From: CAZGRP01 sp964527995
GTDB lineage: Bacteria; Zhuqueibacterota; Zhuqueibacteria; Oceanimicrobiales; CAZGRP01
Assembly (NCBI GenBank): GCA_964527995.1
Contig: CAZGRP010000002.1
Location: forward strand, 128,232-192,231
Direction: 5' to 3'
Length of the DNA: 64,000 nt
Position 1 is the first letter of the stretch. Each line of letters starts with the position of its first letter. Positions 61,829 to 64,000 of this stretch are shown in pieces. The notes beneath the pieces are model-generated. The model ran no database searches and was not told where the DNA came from. It worked only from the letters and a program-made list of their open reading frames with translations. A program made the position numbers and the translations under genes.

Positions 61829-62089
61829 TCACGACTGATACCGGCTCTGCTCCAGGGTGAGTTCACCGGTGTCGATCTTCTTCCAGGCACTTTGCCCCCG
61901 GCGCCAGCGCTTCTCCAGCGGGTTCTTGCGGAGCAGACGCAGCATCACGGAGATCGGTCCCATCGCCAGAAAGTAGGTCACTGTCAGCAGCAGGCGAGTA
62001 TTCCATTTTCCGATCCAGGCAGCGAAGCGTTTCCACTGCGTCCATGCGCGCCGCAACGCAGCCGCGGTGGTGCGCTTATCAGTATCCAT
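61829..62089 (-). CDS. SxtJ-like small membrane protein
   Basis: An 86-residue product with one to two hydrophobic segments (TRLLLTVTYFLAMGPISVMLRLL) followed by a short basic stretch KNPLEKRWRRGQSAWKKI. This resembles the SxtJ family, small membrane proteins that typically accompany NodU-type carbamoyltransferases, although function is unknown. ATG 62089 is chosen; the frame extends upstream to 62134. The usual third member, a DUF5989 peptide, is not seen in the 152-base spacer before the carbamoyltransferase. Confidence 0.7.
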   Translation of the reverse strand: MDTDKRTTAAALRRAWTQWKRFAAWIGKWNTRLLLTVTYFLAMGPISVMLRLLRKNPLEKRWRRGQSAWKKIDTGELTLEQSRYQS

Positions 62090-62103
62090 CTCGGGTCGGC
62101 CTT

Positions 62104-62538
62104 CTAATTGTCCAGGGCCCCGCTGGTGATCCAATCGCGGATGGCCTGAATCTCATCCGAGCTGAGTGCCGACGCGCCGAGCGGCATGCGCTGGCCGACA
62201 ATGCCCGGCGTTCCGTCCAGTTTCATGATCAGGTAGCTCCTGTCCGGATCTCCGGGCTCGACGCGATCGAGCTGCGGGACCTCGCCGCTGGGCACGTTCA
62301 CCAGGTTGCCGCTCGCCACCCCCTGGCTCAAGTCGAGTCCGAAGGGGGCAGAGGAGCCGACATGGCACCCCGACAGAGCGCATCGCTGGTCGAAGATCTG
62401 GGTCTGAATGCTGCTCAACTTTGGTTCCAGGCTGCCAGCCTCCATCAACGACTGATGCTCGCACCCCAATGACCCCAGAACCAAAACGCAGAGAGAGACC
62501 ACCACCAATCCACTCCTTCCTACGGGCAGCTGCGTCAT
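62104..62538 (-). CDS. Lipoprotein with cytochrome-like CX4CH domain
   Basis: A 144-residue lipoprotein: signal segment ending CVLVLGSLGC (Cys26 likely lipidated) and one cytochrome-like domain. The haem-type motif is FDQRCALSGCHVG, a CX4CH spacing rather than CXXCH, and a later RMPLGA could supply the Met ligand. The domain is very like the N-terminal part of the next protein. Whether haem is attached is unproven. The stop is 14 bases before the SxtJ-like start. Confidence 0.78.
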   Translation of the reverse strand: MTQLPVGRSGLVVVSLCVLVLGSLGCEHQSLMEAGSLEPKLSSIQTQIFDQRCALSGCHVGSSAPFGLDLSQGVASGNLVNVPSGEVPQLDRVEPGDPDRSYLIMKLDGTPGIVGQRMPLGASALSSDEIQAIRDWITSGALDN

Positions 62539-62548
62539 CGAGCCCTCC

Positions 62549-63820
62549 CTAGAATTTCAGCACGCGAAAGATGTTGAAGCCAAACCGCAAATCGACGTTT
62601 TCGATATCCAGGTCTCCGCCGAGAAGGTACTGGTCGGTGGCGATGCCCACCGAGTTGGTGACGAACACTTGAAACACGTGCCCTCCCACTTTCACCTCGA
62701 CTCCGCCTCCCCAACTGTCGAAGCGATTCAGGTTGCCGAAGGTCCGGGTTGGCGTGTAGCCGGAGAGAATGGGCACCCATTCACCGATGAGGGAGAAGTT
62801 CTTGCGGAAGCGCCAGCGACCGCCGAGACCCAGTGTCAAAAGCGGGGACTCCCCTCCCTTGTCGATGTCGGGATTCACCAGGAGACCCGGCACGACGTCG
62901 ATCGCCAGCTCCGGCTGCAACTGGCTGGAGAAGACGGCCTGGCCACTGAACTTGAACGCTTCACCACGCACCCGACTCTGGCCCCGCCGCTTCTCCGAAA
63001 TCCAATTGACCGAGCCGCGGAAAGCGACCGAGAACGGCAGGCCACCGTCGAGATGTTGCTGGGTCACTCTGTACTTCAGCGACAACTCAACGTCGTCCGA
63101 GGCGTTGCTTCGCCCCAGGTTGACCAGGAGGTTGTCGGTCAGAGCATATCCGACGTTCAAGAAGATGATGCCGCTGCCATCGAGGCCGTAAAGCGTGTCG
63201 AAGCCGCTGTTGATCTTTGGATTGAAACGATGGCCGATGAGAAATAGCCAGAGGCCGGCGTCGAGTGTCTGCGTCGTGGGCAAATTGATGACCCTCCAGC
63301 CACTGAACGGGTAAACCGGCTGCGGCTCGGAGGGTGGCGGGGATGCCGCGCTCTGCTGGGAAAGGCTGCTGATCCAGGCTTCGATCGTGGCGATGGCGTC
63401 CTGCGGCAGCGGCGCCGCATCGAACGGCATGCGTTTGCCCTGGATTCCCGACAGACCTTTGACCTTCATGACCAGGTAGCTGTTGCTCGGGTCGCCGGGT
63501 TTTACCCGCTTCAGGTCCGGCCGTTCGACACTGGCCACGTCGACCAGGCGAGCGTGAAAGAATTCCTCGCTCAAATTCAGCCCCTTGGGCGGATCGCTGC
63601 CGGCATGGCAGCCGAAGAAGGCGCAGCTATTCTCGAAGATCTGCGCCACTTTCGCTTCCAAATCCTGCCCGCTCTGGGCACTCTTGCGGAAACCGGGAAG
63701 AGAGCCGCCGGCAAGGAGTGGTTCCGCGACGCCAAGGGAGGCCATCGCAAAGAAGGCCGCGAGCAGAAGAGCCCCAGCACTGGAGCTGCTTGCCTGCAAC
63801 TTCGACGGAACCGATTTCAT
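62549..63820 (-). CDS. Cytochrome-like CX4CH domain fused to a DUF5777 beta-barrel
   Basis: A 423-residue secreted protein. After a signal segment (ALLLAAFFAMASLGVAEP) comes a domain with IFENSCAFFGCHAG (CX4CH) and GKRMPFDAAPL, like the downstream lipoprotein. From about residue 170 follows a DUF5777-type beta-barrel: WRVINLPTTQTLDAGLWLFL, HRFNPKINSGFDTLYGLDG, and KVGGHVFQVFVTNSVGIATDQYLL to a final NIFRVLKF strand. A putative haem domain joined to an outer-membrane barrel suggests electron transfer at the cell surface or periplasm, but this is inference. Confidence 0.82.
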   Translation of the reverse strand: MKSVPSKLQASSSSAGALLLAAFFAMASLGVAEPLLAGGSLPGFRKSAQSGQDLEAKVAQIFENSCAFFGCHAGSDPPKGLNLSEEFFHARLVDVASVERPDLKRVKPGDPSNSYLVMKVKGLSGIQGKRMPFDAAPLPQDAIATIEAWISSLSQQSAASPPPSEPQPVYPFSGWRVINLPTTQTLDAGLWLFLIGHRFNPKINSGFDTLYGLDGSGIIFLNVGYALTDNLLVNLGRSNASDDVELSLKYRVTQQHLDGGLPFSVAFRGSVNWISEKRRGQSRVRGEAFKFSGQAVFSSQLQPELAIDVVPGLLVNPDIDKGGESPLLTLGLGGRWRFRKNFSLIGEWVPILSGYTPTRTFGNLNRFDSWGGGVEVKVGGHVFQVFVTNSVGIATDQYLLGGDLDIENVDLRFGFNIFRVLKF

Positions 63821-63862
63821 TCATCCTCCTTTGTCGTTTTTGAGGCGTTCTTCTGGAAGACC

Positions 63863-64000
63863 TTATTGCACAATCACCTGACCCTGCTCCGAGTGGATCG
63901 AGCAGAAGTAGGAGAACGTGCCTTTGGTGTCGAAGGTCCAGCTAAAGGACATGTTCTTCTTTTCGAGCACCGGCGAGCTGAAGCCGTTGGTCACGGGGTT
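63863..64000 (-). CDS. Cupredoxin (plastocyanin-like) protein, C-terminal part (cut by window edge)
   Basis: Only the last 45 residues are present. They end in FSWTFDTKGTFSYFCSIHSEQGQ, the type-1 copper loop of plastocyanin/amicyanin proteins: Cys, then His three residues later. The usual axial Met, six residues after the Cys in amicyanin-type loops, is replaced by Gln, as in stellacyanins. The rest, with the first His ligand, lies beyond the window. It precedes the CX4CH/barrel gene in transcription order, 42 bases away, so a joint redox role is plausible. Confidence 0.8.
   Translation of the reverse strand, partial: NPVTNGFSSPVLEKKNMSFSWTFDTKGTFSYFCSIHSEQGQVIVQ

Noticed and set aside
1..64000. 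tRNA, rRNA, CRISPR arrays, insertion sequences, prophage or replication origin
   Set aside because: No tRNA-like T-arm and acceptor pairing, no regularly spaced repeats, no transposase or integrase motif and no DnaA-box cluster were noticed on either strand. This was inspection by eye only.

Overview
The window is 64 kb of GC-rich, densely coded bacterial DNA. Gene content points to a Gram-negative member of the FCB superphylum, most likely a candidate phylum rather than classical Bacteroidetes. The evidence is a 2,125-residue SprA-type outer-membrane protein, a DUF5777-type beta-barrel, a DUF5679 zinc ribbon, LptF/LptG and several lipoproteins. No tRNA, rRNA, CRISPR array, insertion sequence or phage gene was seen. 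The taxonomic statement is inference.

Layout. 1-5310: a MacAB-TolC-like export operon (TolC end, adaptor, one ATPase, two permeases). 5383-12319: one apparent transcription unit, from a good promoter to a strong terminator, with polyprenyl synthase, HPr, PTS Enzyme I, a sugar-phosphate isomerase, MetK and AhcY. 12413-15772: a lipoprotein-like protein and a barrel-like protein of unknown role, then a terminator. 15881-19177: promoter, acylating aldehyde dehydrogenase with a microcompartment-type C-terminal tail, PduL and a NUDT22-like Nudix protein. 19208-31527: housekeeping genes (D,D-carboxypeptidase, threonine ammonia-lyase, SPOR/beta-propeller lipoprotein, dUTPase, zinc ribbon, VanZ, Nnr, ECF sigma factor, Ppx/GppA, PrmA, M28 peptidase). 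31718-41132: sprA, divergent from lptF-lptG. 41200-45069: XPB helicase with its Helicase_C_3-type partner. 45301-62089: a surface-glycan or secondary-metabolite island with a flippase, two glycosyltransferases, four methyltransferases, one SPASM and four B12-type radical SAM proteins, a NodU-type carbamoyltransferase and an SxtJ-like membrane peptide. 62104-64000: two proteins with unusual CX4CH haem-like motifs (one joined to a DUF5777 barrel) and the end of a cupredoxin.

How parts fit. MetK and AhcY make S-adenosylmethionine and clear S-adenosylhomocysteine, which the radical SAM and methyltransferase island would use heavily. Polyprenyl synthase, flippase, LptF/G and glycosyltransferases all serve the envelope. 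AldDH and PduL together turn an aldehyde into an acyl phosphate through acyl-CoA, recycling CoA as in microcompartment metabolism, but no shell gene lies here.

Most rewarding for follow-up: the radical SAM/methyltransferase/carbamoyltransferase island, the encapsulation-tagged AldDH with PduL and no shell genes, the paired CX4CH proteins beside a cupredoxin with a Gln at the axial position, and the XPB promoter with a palindrome covering its -10 box. Functional names are from motif recognition only; no database search was run.
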